Source: Caenimonas soli (GTDB taxonomy: Bacteria > Pseudomonadota > Gammaproteobacteria > Burkholderiales > Burkholderiaceae_C). From it: a stretch of 64,000 nt of DNA. Below are positions 1 to 18,191 of this stretch, piece after piece (position 1 is the first letter of the stretch; every line of letters begins with the position of its first letter). The position numbers and the translations under genes are program-made. The notes below the pieces were generated by a model. That model was given only the letters and a program-made list of their open reading frames with translations. It had not been told where the DNA came from and did no database searches. The stretch covers positions 1 through 64,000 of the forward strand of contig NZ_JABJVV010000014.1 in the NCBI RefSeq assembly GCF_013155545.1. The letters run 5' to 3'.

Positions 1-1056
<1,056 letters not shown>

Positions 1057-1065
1057 GCCAGCCGG

Positions 1066-1141
1066 AGGGGTATAGCTCAATTGGCAGAGCGTCGGTCTCC
1101 AAAACCGAAGGTTGTAGGTTCGATTCCTACTGCCCCTGCCA
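1066..1141 (+). tRNA. trnW: tRNA-Trp (anticodon CCA)
   Basis: A 76-nt cloverleaf. The 7-bp acceptor AGGGGTA (1066-1072) pairs with TGCCCCT, followed by discriminator G and an encoded CCA ending at 1141. The anticodon stem TCGGT/ACCGA encloses CTCCAAA with anticodon CCA at 1099-1101. The T arm carries GGTTCGATTCC. It lies 9 nt after the tuf stop, so it is probably cut from a tuf-tRNA transcript. Confidence 0.97.
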
Positions 1142-1161
1142 CCTGAGAGTGGCACCTTAAA

Positions 1162-1186
1162 AAGCCCGTCACGCCGTGACGGGCTT
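1162..1186 (+). terminator. Strong hairpin between tRNA-Trp and secE
   Basis: AAGCCCGTCAC (1162-1172) is a perfect 11-bp reverse complement of GTGACGGGCTT (1176-1186) with a 3-nt loop. The downstream bases (ACTGTCTT) contain only scattered T, so it may be a weak terminator or an RNA-processing hairpin separating the tRNA from the secE-nusG mRNA. Confidence 0.5.
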
Positions 1187-1232
1187 ACTGTCTTAAAGAC
1201 ACGCATTGAATTGAATCAGGAAACAGCCGCAA

Positions 1233-1616
1233 ATGGCCACTTCTCAAGTTGAAACCGTCAACACCGGCGCCGATAAGGCCAAGCTGGCAGCTGCCGTCGC
1301 CCTGGTGATCGCGGCTGTGGCGGGCTTCTACCTGCTGGGCAAGCAGGGCCAGATCGCGCAGTGGGGCGCCCTGGTGGTGGGCCTGGCCGCCGCGTTCGTG
1401 GTCTTCATGACCTCCGAGTCCGGCAAGGAATTCGTGGCCTTCGGCCGCGACTCCTGGAAGGAAGTCAAGAAGGTCGTGTGGCCCACCCGCAAGGAAGCCA
1501 CGCAGATGACGCTTTACGTCATCGCCTTTTGCGCCGTGATGGCCCTGTTCCTGTGGCTGACGGACAAGACCCTCGAGTGGGCGTTTTATGACCTGATCCT
1601 GGGGTGGAAGAAGTAA
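1233..1616 (+). CDS. secE: Preprotein translocase subunit SecE
   Basis: SecE is the small clamp subunit of the SecYEG channel in the inner membrane. The protein is 127 aa, the same length as the three-helix E. coli form. Hydrophobic segments lie at about residues 16-34, 42-60 and 92-112, and the hallmark cytoplasmic amphipathic stretch [15 protein letters not shown] sits just before the last helix. An AGGAAA ribosome binding site precedes the ATG. The stop codon overlaps the nusG start (TAATG), so the pair is translationally coupled as in most bacteria. Confidence 0.97.
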   Translation: MATSQVETVNTGADKAKLAAAVALVIAAVAGFYLLGKQGQIAQWGALVVGLAAAFVVFMTSESGKEFVAFGRDSWKEVKKVVWPTRKEATQMTLYVIAFCAVMALFLWLTDKTLEWAFYDLILGWKK

Positions 1617-2224
1617 TGAGCGACATCACAGATACCGCCGCCGAGTCCGCGGACTCGACGCAGCCCGCCGTCCCGGCCAAGCCGGTCAACCCGGATCTGC
1701 GCTGGTACGTTGTCCATGCCTACTCCGGCATGGAAAAGGCCGTCGAACGCAACATCCGCGAGCGCATCAACCGCGCCGGCATGCAGGACATGTTCGGCGA
1801 GATCCTGGTGCCCACCGAAGAAGTGGTCGAGATTAAGAACGGCCAGAAGAAGACTTCCGAGCGGCGCTTCTACCCCGGCTACGTGCTGGTGCAGATGATC
1901 ATGAACGACGACACCTGGCACCTGGTGAAGCACACCAACAAGGTCACGGGTTTCGTCGGCGGCGCCAAGAACCGCCCGGCCCCGATCTCCGAAGAAGAAG
2001 TCGGCAAGATCCTGGGCCAGATGGAAGAGGGCACCGAGAAGCCCCGCCATAAGGTCGAGTTCGTGGTGGGCGAGTACGTGCGCGTCAAGGACGGCCCGTT
2101 CACCGACTTCAATGGCACAGTCGAAGAAGTCAACTACGAAAAGAACAAGGTCCGCGTGTCGGTCACGATCTTCGGACGTGCCACGCCGGTCGAATTGGAA
2201 TTCAGCCAGGTCGAAAAGACCTGA
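1616..2224 (+). CDS. nusG: Transcription termination/antitermination protein NusG
   Basis: NusG binds RNA polymerase beta' and couples transcription to Rho or to the ribosome. I chose the ATG at 1616, which overlaps the secE TAA by one base and has GGAAGAAG upstream. An in-frame codon 12 nt earlier would only add residues read inside the secE end. The 202-aa product has an acidic N-terminal tail, the NGN domain beginning at [13 protein letters not shown] (about residues 25-130) and a C-terminal KOW domain ([19 protein letters not shown]). The following 112 bases up to rplK hold no gene. They would be the place for an L1-type translational operator, but I do not see a site clearly enough to mark one. 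Confidence 0.97.
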   Translation: MSDITDTAAESADSTQPAVPAKPVNPDLRWYVVHAYSGMEKAVERNIRERINRAGMQDMFGEILVPTEEVVEIKNGQKKTSERRFYPGYVLVQMIMNDDTWHLVKHTNKVTGFVGGAKNRPAPISEEEVGKILGQMEEGTEKPRHKVEFVVGEYVRVKDGPFTDFNGTVEEVNYEKNKVRVSVTIFGRATPVELEFSQVEKT

Positions 2225-2336
2225 CGAAGTTGGTTCGTGCTCACCGACTCGGCACGGATTGGAAGTATTGAGTCGTTAACCCCGGGGAGCTGAGGTCTTG
2301 AACCAAGGCGTTATCACCCGCAAGGAGTAAAAAACC

Positions 2337-2768
2337 ATGGCGAAAAAAATCGTCGGTTTTGTCAAGCTGCAAGTGCCAGCCGGCAAAGCCAATCCGTCGC
2401 CGCCCATCGGCCCGGCACTGGGCCAGCGCGGCCTGAACATCATGGAGTTCTGCAAGGCGTTCAACGCCCAGACCCAGGGCGTCGAGCCCGGTCTGCCGCT
2501 GCCCGTGGTGATCACCGCTTACGCGGACAAGAGCTTCACCTTCATCATCAAGACCCCTCCCGCGACGGTCCTGATCAAGAAGGCCGTGAAGCTGGAAAAG
2601 GGTTCGGCCACCCCCCACAGCAACAAGGTCGGCAAGATCACCCGGGCCCAGCTCGAAGAGATCGCCAAGACCAAGCTGAAAGACATGAACGCCGCGAGCG
2701 TGGACGCTGCCATCCGGACTCTGGCCGGCTCGGCTCGCTCCATGGGCATCACGGTGGAGGGCCTCTGA
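2337..2768 (+). CDS. rplK: 50S ribosomal protein L11
   Basis: L11 forms the base of the 50S stalk with 23S rRNA and takes part in factor binding and RelA-dependent stringent signalling. The 143-aa length is normal. The N-terminal domain has the typical [26 protein letters not shown] region (about residues 21-42), and the C-terminal rRNA-binding domain ends in [10 protein letters not shown]. An AAGGAG Shine-Dalgarno precedes the ATG. rplA follows after one base, so L11 and L1 are co-translated. Confidence 0.98.
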   Translation: MAKKIVGFVKLQVPAGKANPSPPIGPALGQRGLNIMEFCKAFNAQTQGVEPGLPLPVVITAYADKSFTFIIKTPPATVLIKKAVKLEKGSATPHSNKVGKITRAQLEEIAKTKLKDMNAASVDAAIRTLAGSARSMGITVEGL

Positions 2769-2769
2769 C

Positions 2770-3465
2770 ATGACCAAGCTCACCAAGAAACAAAAAGCCC
2801 TGCAAGGCAAGGTCGACAGCACCAAGCTGTACGCTTTCAGCGAAGCCCTCGGCATCGTCAAGGAAGCCGCCACGGCCAAGTTCGATGAGTCCATCGACGT
2901 GGCCGTGCAGCTGGGCATCGACCCGAAGAAGTCTGACCAGGTCGTTCGCGGCGCCGTCGTGCTGCCCAACGGCACCGGCAAGACCAAGCGCGTCGCCGTG
3001 TTCGCCCAGGGCGCCAAGGCTGAGGAAGCCAAGGCCGCCGGCGCCGATATCGTCGGCATGGACGACCTGGCTGCCCGCGTGAAGGCCGGCGACATGCCGT
3101 TCGACGTGGTGATCGCCGCGCCGGACGCCATGCGCGTGGTCGGTACGCTGGGCCAGATCCTGGGCCCGCGCGGCCTGATGCCCAACCCGAAGGTCGGCAC
3201 CGTGACGCCCGATGTGGCCACTGCGGTGAAGAACGCCAAGGCTGGCCAGGTTCAGTACCGCGCCGACAAGGCCGGCATCATCCACGCGACCATCGGCCGC
3301 CGCTCGTTCGATTCGGACAAGCTGCAAGGCAACCTGGTTGCGCTGATCGATGCGCTGAACAAGTCCAAGCCGGCTTCGAGCAAGGGCGTGTACCTGAGGA
3401 AAGTGGCGGTTTCGTCGACGATGGGTCTGGGTGTCCGTGTGGACACGCAAACCATCTCGGCGTAA
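2770..3465 (+). CDS. rplA: 50S ribosomal protein L1
   Basis: L1 forms the mobile L1 stalk near the E site and in enterobacteria represses translation of its own rplKA mRNA. The 231-aa protein is full length with the hallmark [15 protein letters not shown] (about residues 136-150), followed by the domain with [12 protein letters not shown]. It begins one base after the rplK stop, so it probably depends on translational coupling with rplK. Confidence 0.98.
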   Translation: MTKLTKKQKALQGKVDSTKLYAFSEALGIVKEAATAKFDESIDVAVQLGIDPKKSDQVVRGAVVLPNGTGKTKRVAVFAQGAKAEEAKAAGADIVGMDDLAARVKAGDMPFDVVIAAPDAMRVVGTLGQILGPRGLMPNPKVGTVTPDVATAVKNAKAGQVQYRADKAGIIHATIGRRSFDSDKLQGNLVALIDALNKSKPASSKGVYLRKVAVSSTMGLGVRVDTQTISA

Positions 3466-3675
3466 TCGCAAAGGAATGGTGGGCTGCCGGCCCTGAAAAG
3501 GAACGGCAGGCCATCCAAGACCGTTGGCGGGCAGCGATGCCCTTAATTGTGAAAAGCCAACGCAGATGGCGATCCCGCTGAAGATGGAATTGAGAGATTT
3601 CTGAAAACAGTTGGTCGCTGCAACTAAGGCGTGCCGGAGGGTGAAAGCCCGAAGGCACATTTGAAGGAGTAGACC
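3466..3675 (+). promoter_or_regulatory. rplJ leader with L10-type kink-turn hairpin
   Basis: This 210-nt gene-free stretch lies where the L10(L12)4 autoregulatory leader is found in proteobacteria. Just before the rplJ ribosome binding site, GTGCC (3631-3635) pairs with GGCAC (3654-3658). A GGA/GAA asymmetric internal loop then separates this from an inner GGG (3639-3641)/CCC (3648-3650) helix. This looks like a kink-turn, the type of motif L10 is known to recognise. That L10 binds it is inferred from position and shape. Confidence 0.6.
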
Positions 3676-4212
3676 TTGAGTCTGAATCGCAGTGAGAAGC
3701 AAGCGGTCATTGAAGAAGTGACCGGCCTCGCAGCTAAAGCTCAAACGCTGGTGATTGCGGAATACCGCGGCATCACGGTCGCTGACATGACCAAACTGCG
3801 CAACGATGCGCGCAGCAAGGGCGTGAACCTGAGTGTTCTGAAGAACACGCTGGCCCGCCGTGCTGTCGCAGGTAGCCAGTTCGAGGTTGTCGGTGACCAG
3901 ATGACCGGCCCGCTGATCTACGGCTTTTCTGTCGATGCCGTCGCCGCCGCGAAAGTGGTGGCTGACTTCGCGAAAACCAACGACAAGCTGGTGATTCGCG
4001 GTGGTGCATTTGCAGGCAAGGCCCTGGACGTCAACGGCGTGAAGCAGCTCGCCAACATTCCCTCCAAGGAAGTGTTGCTGGCTCAGCTTTGCGGCCTGCT
4101 GATGTCGCCGATCTCGCGCACCGCAGTGGTGCTCGGCGCACTGGCAGCGAAAAAAGGCGGCGGTGCGGAAGCTACGGCTGACGCGGCACCTGCCGAAGCG
4201 GCAGCCGCTTGA
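3676..4212 (+). CDS. rplJ: 50S ribosomal protein L10
   Basis: L10 anchors the L7/L12 dimers on the ribosomal stalk. The start is TTG at 3676, preceded by AAGGAGT (3664-3670), giving an N-terminus [14 protein letters not shown] that matches family members. No ATG in frame gives a plausible alternative. The product is 178 aa with the usual [15 protein letters not shown] and a C-terminal helix ending in an Ala-rich tail that binds L12. The rare start plus the leader hairpin upstream suggest translational control. Confidence 0.96.
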   Translation: MSLNRSEKQAVIEEVTGLAAKAQTLVIAEYRGITVADMTKLRNDARSKGVNLSVLKNTLARRAVAGSQFEVVGDQMTGPLIYGFSVDAVAAAKVVADFAKTNDKLVIRGGAFAGKALDVNGVKQLANIPSKEVLLAQLCGLLMSPISRTAVVLGALAAKKGGGAEATADAAPAEAAAA

Positions 4213-4250
4213 GCGGCCCGGCTTTAACCCAACTTATTTAGGAAATCAAA

Positions 4251-4628
4251 ATGGCATTCGACAAAGACGCATTTTTGACCTCGCTGGACAGCATGACGGT
4301 CATGGAACTCAACGACCTGGTGAAAGCCATCGAAGAGAAGTTTGGCGTGAGCGCAGCCGCCATGGCCGCGCCCGCAGCCGCAGGCGGCGGTGCCGCCGCT
4401 GCGGTCGCTGAAGAGAAGACCGAATTCAACGTGATGCTGCTGGAAGCCGGCGCACAGAAGGTCTCCGTCATCAAGGCCGTGCGCGAAATCACCGGCCTGG
4501 GCCTGAAGGAAGCCAAGGACCTGGTCGACGGCGCCCCCAAGGCCGTCAAGGAAGGCATGAACAAGGCCGACGCCGACGCTGCCAAGAAGAAGCTGGAAGA
4601 TGCCGGCGCCAAGGTCGAACTGAAGTAA
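4251..4628 (+). CDS. rplL: 50S ribosomal protein L7/L12
   Basis: L7/L12 is the multicopy stalk protein that recruits translation factors. The 125-aa protein shows the three expected parts: an N-terminal dimerisation domain ([20 protein letters not shown]), an Ala/Gly-rich hinge (about residues 36-55) and a C-terminal globular domain with [16 protein letters not shown]. It lies 38 bp after rplJ in the same operon. Confidence 0.98.
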   Translation: MAFDKDAFLTSLDSMTVMELNDLVKAIEEKFGVSAAAMAAPAAAGGGAAAAVAEEKTEFNVMLLEAGAQKVSVIKAVREITGLGLKEAKDLVDGAPKAVKEGMNKADADAAKKKLEDAGAKVELK

Positions 4629-4643
4629 TTCGACCCTGGCCCG

Positions 4644-4675
4644 AGGCTGGAGCGACCCGAAAGGGCCTCCAGCCT
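4644..4675 (+). promoter_or_regulatory. rplL-rpoB intergenic hairpin (attenuator candidate)
   Basis: AGGCTGGAG (4644-4652) pairs perfectly with CTCCAGCCT (4667-4675). The 282-bp gap between rplL and rpoB has no other gene. In E. coli the same gap carries a partial terminator and an RNase III site that set the ratio of ribosomal protein to polymerase subunits. The same role is inferred here. There is no long T tract, so termination would be partial at best. Confidence 0.5.
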
Positions 4676-4910
4676 TTGGTGCTTATATGGATGCGTGAAG
4701 AGCGCACCCAAAAATGCTGGCCCAATACGGGGTCCCCCAGTATTTTTGAGTGTCTTCTGACCCCGACTGCAGAAGACGCCTTGGTTCGGGCGATGTGCAA
4801 TGCATCGCCGTCCGCCATGGTTGGTAGTGGCCAACCCACCAAGAATGTCGAGTCCCGGTCCGCCCCCGGGTGCTCGATGTCAGTTGTGCAAGAGTAAGCC
4901 CGGAGAGCTC

Positions 4911-9035
<4,125 letters not shown>

Positions 9036-9055
9036 GCAAGAAGGGATAGAGTCAC

Positions 9056-13282
<4,227 letters not shown>

Positions 13283-13307
13283 GCCGACTGCGGTTTGACC
13301 GTAAACT

Positions 13308-13344
13308 AGCGCCCCAGCCTATCCAGCTTGGGGCGCTTTTTTTT
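13308..13344 (+). terminator. Rho-independent terminator of the rpoBC operon
   Basis: AGCGCCCCA (13308-13316) pairs with TGGGGCGCT (13329-13337), and a run of eight T follows (13337-13344). This is a textbook intrinsic terminator 25 bp after the rpoC stop. Confidence 0.93.
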
Positions 13345-13361
13345 GGGGATTGCCGCAGCCG

Positions 13362-13937
13362 ATGCCGAGCTCCGTTGTTTTCTGGATTGTTGCCGCCGTC
13401 CTGCTGTTTTGGACCGTGGGCGCGTACAACCGCCTGATGCGGATGCGGGCCGAGGCCTACACGGCTTTCGCGAACCTGGAGGCCGAGTTGTCCCGGCAGA
13501 TCGACCTGGTGCGCAACGACCTGCCATCGGCCGAAGCCACGCAGCCCGCCTCGCTGGATGGGGGCGGCTCGTTCTGGGCGGGGCTGCACGGTGCTGCGGC
13601 GCAGTTCGCCGCCTGTCTGGCCGCCGCACGGGCGCGCCCGCTGGAACCCGAAGGCATCGCGGCGCTGAGCGCGGCGCAGGACGTGCTGGCCACGGCCTGG
13701 GAGCGGGCCGAGCGTGACGACGCGCACGACCTGGCCGGGCCTCGCCTGCCCGACACCGTGACGGCACGGCGCGCGCAGCTGGCACTGCAGACCCATGCCG
13801 CCGCCGATCAGTTCAACCAGGCCGTGGTGCGCTACAACGAGGCGATTGCCCAGTTCCCCGCCCTGCTGCTGGCTTGGCTGTTCGGCTTCAAGCCGGGCCG
13901 CGGGATGGGTGGCGGCGTGCCAGCCGCCACGCCGTAG
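13362..13937 (+). CDS. LemA-like membrane-anchored protein
   Basis: A 191-aa protein with one N-terminal hydrophobic segment (about residues 4-20, VVFWIVAAVLLFWTVG) followed by a long helical region of LemA type (YNRLMRMRAEAYTAFANLEAEL and, near the end, QFNQAVVRYNEAIAQFPALLLAWLFGFKP). LemA proteins are small membrane-anchored helical-bundle proteins of unclear function. I chose ATG 13362. A TTG at 13350 is possible but leaves almost no room after the rpoC terminator for a ribosome binding site. The rsmB start follows after 11 bp, so the two are probably co-transcribed. Confidence 0.75.
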   Translation: MPSSVVFWIVAAVLLFWTVGAYNRLMRMRAEAYTAFANLEAELSRQIDLVRNDLPSAEATQPASLDGGGSFWAGLHGAAAQFAACLAAARARPLEPEGIAALSAAQDVLATAWERAERDDAHDLAGPRLPDTVTARRAQLALQTHAAADQFNQAVVRYNEAIAQFPALLLAWLFGFKPGRGMGGGVPAATP

Positions 13938-13948
13938 CGGGTTCGGAA

Positions 13949-15268
13949 TTGACTACGTCCCTGCCGCTTTGGCGCCTGCTACAGGCCGCGACCGACGTCG
14001 TGGCGGCCGTGCGCGAAGGCGTGTCGGCCACCGCGGCGATGGGCCGGGTGGAAGGCGCTCTGCGCCCCGGCGCGCAGGCCCTGGCATTCCAGGCGCTGCG
14101 CAACCTGGGCCGTGCCGAAGGCCTGCGCCACCTGTTGGCACGCCGCGCCCCGCCGCCGCAAGCCGATGCATTGCTGTGTACTGCGCTCGCTCTGTGCTGG
14201 CGCGACGCAGAGGCCCCGTACGAAGTCTTCACCCTGGTCGATCAGGCCGTCGAGGCCGCCAAGCGCAGCACCGGCGCCAGGGCCCAGGCCAACTTCATCA
14301 ATGCCTGCCTGCGGCGTTTTTTGCGCGAGCGCGACGCGCTGGTGGCGGCCACGGATGGGGACCCGGTAGCCCTGTGGAACCACCCCCGTTGGTGGGTCGA
14401 GCGGCTGAAGAAGGAGCACCCGCGCAACTGGCAAGCCATCCTGGAGGCCAACAATACCCAAGCCCCGATGACCCTGCGCGTCAACGCCAGGAAGTCATCG
14501 CCACAGCAGTATCTGGCCCAGCTGCACGCGGCCGGCGTGGATGCGTCACCGGTGGGCGAGCATGGCATCGTCCTGGCGCGGCCCCGGCCGGTCCACGAAA
14601 TCCCGGGATTCGACGAGGGCGTGGTCTCGGTGCAGGATGCGGCGGCGCAATTGGCCGCGCCGCTGTTGCTGAAGGGGATGGAGGGCAACTTGCGGCCCGC
14701 GATCCTCGATGCCTGCGCGGCGCCGGGCGGCAAGACGGCGCATCTGCTGGAGCTGGCCGACGCGCGGGTGACGGCACTGGACATCGACCCTGTGCGCTGC
14801 GAACGGATCCATGAAACCCTGGGGCGCCTCGGGCTGCAGGCGCATGTGCTGGCGGCAGATGCCGCCCAGCCGACCCTGTGGTGGGATGGCCAGCTGTTCG
14901 ACGCCATCCTGCTGGACGCCCCTTGCACGGCGTCGGGCATCGTCAGGCGCCATCCGGACGTGCGCTGGCTGCGCCGCGAAAGCGATATTGCGCAACTGGC
15001 ATCTGTCCAGGCTCGGCTGCTGGCGGTGCTATGGCCGCTTCTCAAGCCGGGAGGGCGGCTGCTTTACTGCACCTGCTCAGTATTCCGTGCCGAGGGCGAG
15101 GTACAGGCCCAAACGTTTGTTGCGCACAACAAAGACGCCGTTTTGCGGCCCGCGCCCGGCCATTTAGTACCCCGGACGGGGGTAAAGAGCAACGCCGTCC
15201 CGGACAATCTGGAAGGTGATCACGACGGTTTTTATTACGCGCTGCTGGAAAAACGCGCGGTTGCGTAA
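13949..15268 (+). CDS. rsmB: 16S rRNA (cytosine(967)-C(5))-methyltransferase RsmB
   Basis: RsmB (Fmu/Sun) uses SAM to methylate C967 of 16S rRNA. The N-terminal part (about residues 1-140) is NusB-like and RNA-binding; the C-terminal part is a Rossmann methyltransferase. Visible motifs are the SAM site DACAAPGGKTAHLLEL, the motif IV DAPCTASG (about residue 323) and the nucleophile motif TCSVF (about residue 375). I chose TTG 13949, because the upstream ATG would start 64 bp inside the lemA-like gene. That gives 439 aa, normal for the family. The rsmB-DUF4390-ntrY-ntrX order is, as I recall, common in betaproteobacteria. Confidence 0.93.
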   Translation: MTTSLPLWRLLQAATDVVAAVREGVSATAAMGRVEGALRPGAQALAFQALRNLGRAEGLRHLLARRAPPPQADALLCTALALCWRDAEAPYEVFTLVDQAVEAAKRSTGARAQANFINACLRRFLRERDALVAATDGDPVALWNHPRWWVERLKKEHPRNWQAILEANNTQAPMTLRVNARKSSPQQYLAQLHAAGVDASPVGEHGIVLARPRPVHEIPGFDEGVVSVQDAAAQLAAPLLLKGMEGNLRPAILDACAAPGGKTAHLLELADARVTALDIDPVRCERIHETLGRLGLQAHVLAADAAQPTLWWDGQLFDAILLDAPCTASGIVRRHPDVRWLRRESDIAQLASVQARLLAVLWPLLKPGGRLLYCTCSVFRAEGEVQAQTFVAHNKDAVLRPAPGHLVPRTGVKSNAVPDNLEGDHDGFYYALLEKRAVA

Positions 15269-15863
15269 CGCTTTGGAACACGCTTTTCGCGCCGTGGTGG
15301 CCTGCTGGGCGCTCGTTTTTTGCGAAGCAGCCCTGGCCGACCCGCAGGCTGCCGAGATCGCCCAGCTGCGCCTGGAGCGCAGCGACGAGGGCGTGCTGCT
15401 GTCCGCGACCGTCAAGTTCGACCTGCCGGGCGTCATCGACGACGCCCTGGCCAAAGGCATACCGATGTTCTTCGTGGCCGAGGCCGTGCTGTTCCGCGAC
15501 CGCTGGTACTGGTACGACAGGCAAGTGGCTGCGGCCGCCCGCCACATGCGCCTTTCCTACCAGCCGCTGACGCGCCGCTGGCGCTTGGTGGTTTCCCCCA
15601 CGCCGATCGGCAACTCCGGCTTGGCCCTGGGGCAGACCTTCGATACCCGTGAGGAAGCGCTCGCGGCGGTGCAGCGGACCTCACATTGGAAGATCGCGGA
15701 CGCCGCCGACGTCGATCCCGACGGGCGCTACAACGTCGACTTCCGATTCCGGCTCGACGTGTCGCAGCTGCCCAGGCCATTCCAGATCGGCGCCGTGGGC
15801 CATGCCGACTGGAACATTTCGGTCATGCGCAATCAGCGCCTGGTCGCCGAGAGCGCGCGGTGA
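15261..15863 (+). CDS. DUF4390 exported protein
   Basis: An exported protein of unknown function, DUF4390 type. From the TTG at 15261 it has 200 aa with a signal peptide (hydrophobic about residues 9-24, cleavage after ALA). The mature part contains LSATVKFDLPGVIDDALAKG, the Trp/Tyr-rich RDRWYWYD and SYQPLTRRWRLV. A GTG at 15216 would add 15 residues but overlaps rsmB by 53 bp and has its GGAAG too close, so I prefer TTG. The stop overlaps the next start as GTGA, which couples it to the sensor kinase. That suggests a link to the NtrY-type system, but no function is established. Confidence 0.75.
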   Translation: MRNALEHAFRAVVACWALVFCEAALADPQAAEIAQLRLERSDEGVLLSATVKFDLPGVIDDALAKGIPMFFVAEAVLFRDRWYWYDRQVAAAARHMRLSYQPLTRRWRLVVSPTPIGNSGLALGQTFDTREEALAAVQRTSHWKIADAADVDPDGRYNVDFRFRLDVSQLPRPFQIGAVGHADWNISVMRNQRLVAESAR

Positions 15864-18148
15864 GCACCGGGCCGCTCGGGGAGCCGTCTTCACGGTTTCC
15901 GCTCAAGACCTCCCGCGCATTTCGCTGGGCCGTGGGTGTCGCCGTCGCCGTGATCGCGGCCATCGGCATCGTCCTGCTGTTCCTGCTGACCCAGGCCACC
16001 AACAACCGCGAGCTGTACGAGCGCAACTACGGGCGCCTGTTCATCATCAACATGGTGGTGGCGGGCGTGCTGCTGTTGGTCCTCGTCTGGGTGGCGCTGC
16101 GCCTGTTCTCACGGCTTCGCAAGGGAAAGTTCGGCAGCCGGCTGCTGATCAAGCTGGCTGCCATTTTCGCGCTGGTGGGCTTTCTTCCCGGCATGCTGAT
16201 CTACGTGGTGTCCTACCAGTTCGTCTCGCGCTCGATCGAAAGCTGGTTCGACGTGAAAGTCGAAGGCGCGCTCGATGCCGGCCTGAGCCTGGGCCGCTCC
16301 ACGCTCGACACCCTGGCGAACGATCTCGCCAACAAGACGCGCGCGGCCGCGGCGCAACTGGCCGACACGCCCGACACTTCTGCGCCGCTGGCCCTGGAGC
16401 GCTTGCGCGAGCAACTGCCTGCAAACGATGTGCTGCTCTGGAGCGGAACCGGGCAGCTCATAGCCAGCGCCGGGCAGTCGCGTTTCCAGTTGCACCCCGA
16501 GCGCCCGACCACGCAGCAGCTGCGAAACTTGCGCGCCCAGCGCTCACTCGCGATCATCGAAGGTCTCGATGAGCCCGGCCTCAATGCCGTCAGCAACGCG
16601 CGCGTCAAGGCGTTGGCCGTGGTCTCGCACCCGAGCCTGGGATTGCTGGGCGAACCCCGCGTACTGCAGGTGACCCAAAGCCTGCCGCCCACGCTCGTGG
16701 CCAATGCCATCGCCGTGCAGGAGGCCTACCGCGAATACCAGGAGCGAGCGCTGGCCCGCGACGGCCTGCGCCGCATGTACATAGGCACGCTCACGCTAAG
16801 CCTGTTCCTGGCCGTCTTCGGGTCCGTACTGCTGGCCGTCATCCTGGGCAACCAGCTCGCCCGGCCGCTGCTGGTGCTGGCCGCGGGCGTCAGCGAGGTG
16901 GCGGCCGGTGACCTGAGTCCAAAACCGGCATTGCAGGGCAAGGACGAACTCGGCGGCCTCACGCGCTCCTTCGCCGAGATGACGCAGCAGCTCGCCGACG
17001 CGCGCACGGCCGTGGACAAGAGCATGGGGCAGGTCAGCGCCGCGCGCGCCAACCTGCAGACCATCCTGGACAACCTCACGGCCGGTGTGATCGTGCTGGA
17101 CGAGAAGGGCAACATCCTGTCGTCCAATCCGGGCGCAACGCGAATCCTGCGCGTCCCGCTCGCGGTGTACGAGGGCACGCTGCTGGCCAGCGTGGAGGGC
17201 ATCGAGTCCTTCGGCAATGCGGTGCAGCAGCAGTTCGACGACTACCTGAACGAGCGCAAGCAGCACGGCCTGGACCATTGGCAGCAATCGTTCGAGCTCA
17301 ACGCGGCCCAGCCCGGGTCGCCGCAGCATGCGATCACCATCGTTGCGCGCGGCGCCGAAATGCCTGCCGACGCTCCGGGCAAGCCGGCGCGGCTGCTGGT
17401 GTTCGACGACATTTCAGAAATCGTTTCCGCCCAGCGCGCGCAGGCCTGGGGCGAAGTGGCGCGCCGGCTGGCGCATGAAATCAAGAATCCGCTGACACCC
17501 ATCCAGCTGTCGGCCGAGCGGCTGGAGATGAAGCTGGCCGGCAAGGTGGGCGAACCTGAGCAGGCGATCCTGACGAAGTCGGTGCGGACCATCGTGGACC
17601 AGGTGGACGCGATGAAGCGACTGGTCAACGAATTTCGCGACTATGCGCGCCTGCCGGCCGCCGAACTCAAGCCGGTAGATCTCAATGCGCTGGTTTCCGA
17701 CGTCATGCAGCTGTACGCCCGCGAAGGCGGGGAGCGCGGTGACGCCTCGGCCCATGTGCCGGTGCGGATGGAACTGGACCCGAACTGCCCGAAGATCATG
17801 GCCGACGCGCAACAGCTGCGCCAGATCATCCACAACCTGTTGCAAAACGCCCAGGACGCCACCGAAGGCTGCCCGGTCCGCGAAGTCGCCATCAAGACCC
17901 AGTGGAACGAGACCTCGCGGCGCGCGCGCCTGATCGTGCAGGACACCGGCGCAGGCTTTCCCGATCACATCCTCAAACGCGCCTTCGAGCCCTATGTCAC
18001 GACCAAGGCCAAGGGCACCGGTCTCGGCTTGGCGGTAGTGAAAAAAATCGCGGATGAGCATGGCGCCCGGGTCGATCTGAAAAATCGGATCGAGGGCGGG
18101 GTCGTCCAAGGGGCCCAAGTATCGCTATCATTCGCAGTTGCGGCCTAG
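15860..18148 (+). CDS. ntrY: NtrY-type membrane sensor histidine kinase
   Basis: An inner-membrane sensor kinase of 762 aa starting at GTG 15860, overlapping the DUF4390 stop by 4 bp. The N-terminus has three hydrophobic segments (about residues 20-40, 52-75 and 88-110), then a periplasmic region and a fourth segment (LSLFLAVFGSVLLAVILGN). Next come a HAMP domain (LVLAAGVSEVAAGDLS), a PAS-like region, the H box RRLAHEIKNPLTPIQLSAER, and the ATPase motifs NLLQNAQDA, DTGAGFP and TKAKGTGLGLAVVKK. The architecture matches NtrY. Its cognate regulator is the next gene. The signal is unknown; control of nitrogen or redox genes is only inferred from relatives. Confidence 0.85.
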   Translation: MSTGPLGEPSSRFPLKTSRAFRWAVGVAVAVIAAIGIVLLFLLTQATNNRELYERNYGRLFIINMVVAGVLLLVLVWVALRLFSRLRKGKFGSRLLIKLAAIFALVGFLPGMLIYVVSYQFVSRSIESWFDVKVEGALDAGLSLGRSTLDTLANDLANKTRAAAAQLADTPDTSAPLALERLREQLPANDVLLWSGTGQLIASAGQSRFQLHPERPTTQQLRNLRAQRSLAIIEGLDEPGLNAVSNARVKALAVVSHPSLGLLGEPRVLQVTQSLPPTLVANAIAVQEAYREYQERALARDGLRRMYIGTLTLSLFLAVFGSVLLAVILGNQLARPLLVLAAGVSEVAAGDLSPKPALQGKDELGGLTRSFAEMTQQLADARTAVDKSMGQVSAARANLQTILDNLTAGVIVLDEKGNILSSNPGATRILRVPLAVYEGTLLASVEGIESFGNAVQQQFDDYLNERKQHGLDHWQQSFELNAAQPGSPQHAITIVARGAEMPADAPGKPARLLVFDDISEIVSAQRAQAWGEVARRLAHEIKNPLTPIQLSAERLEMKLAGKVGEPEQAILTKSVRTIVDQVDAMKRLVNEFRDYARLPAAELKPVDLNALVSDVMQLYAREGGERGDASAHVPVRMELDPNCPKIMADAQQLRQIIHNLLQNAQDATEGCPVREVAIKTQWNETSRRARLIVQDTGAGFPDHILKRAFEPYVTTKAKGTGLGLAVVKKIADEHGARVDLKNRIEGGVVQGAQVSLSFAVAA

Positions 18149-18191
18149 CAACACCTGCCCCATCGGCCGCAAGGGCAAGTGCTGGAATCAA

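Noticed and set aside
4800..4910. Upstream extension of rpoB to an ATG at 4800
   Set aside because: The added 37 residues read intergenic sequence that does not resemble RpoB N-termini, and the ATG at 4911 has a good ribosome binding site.
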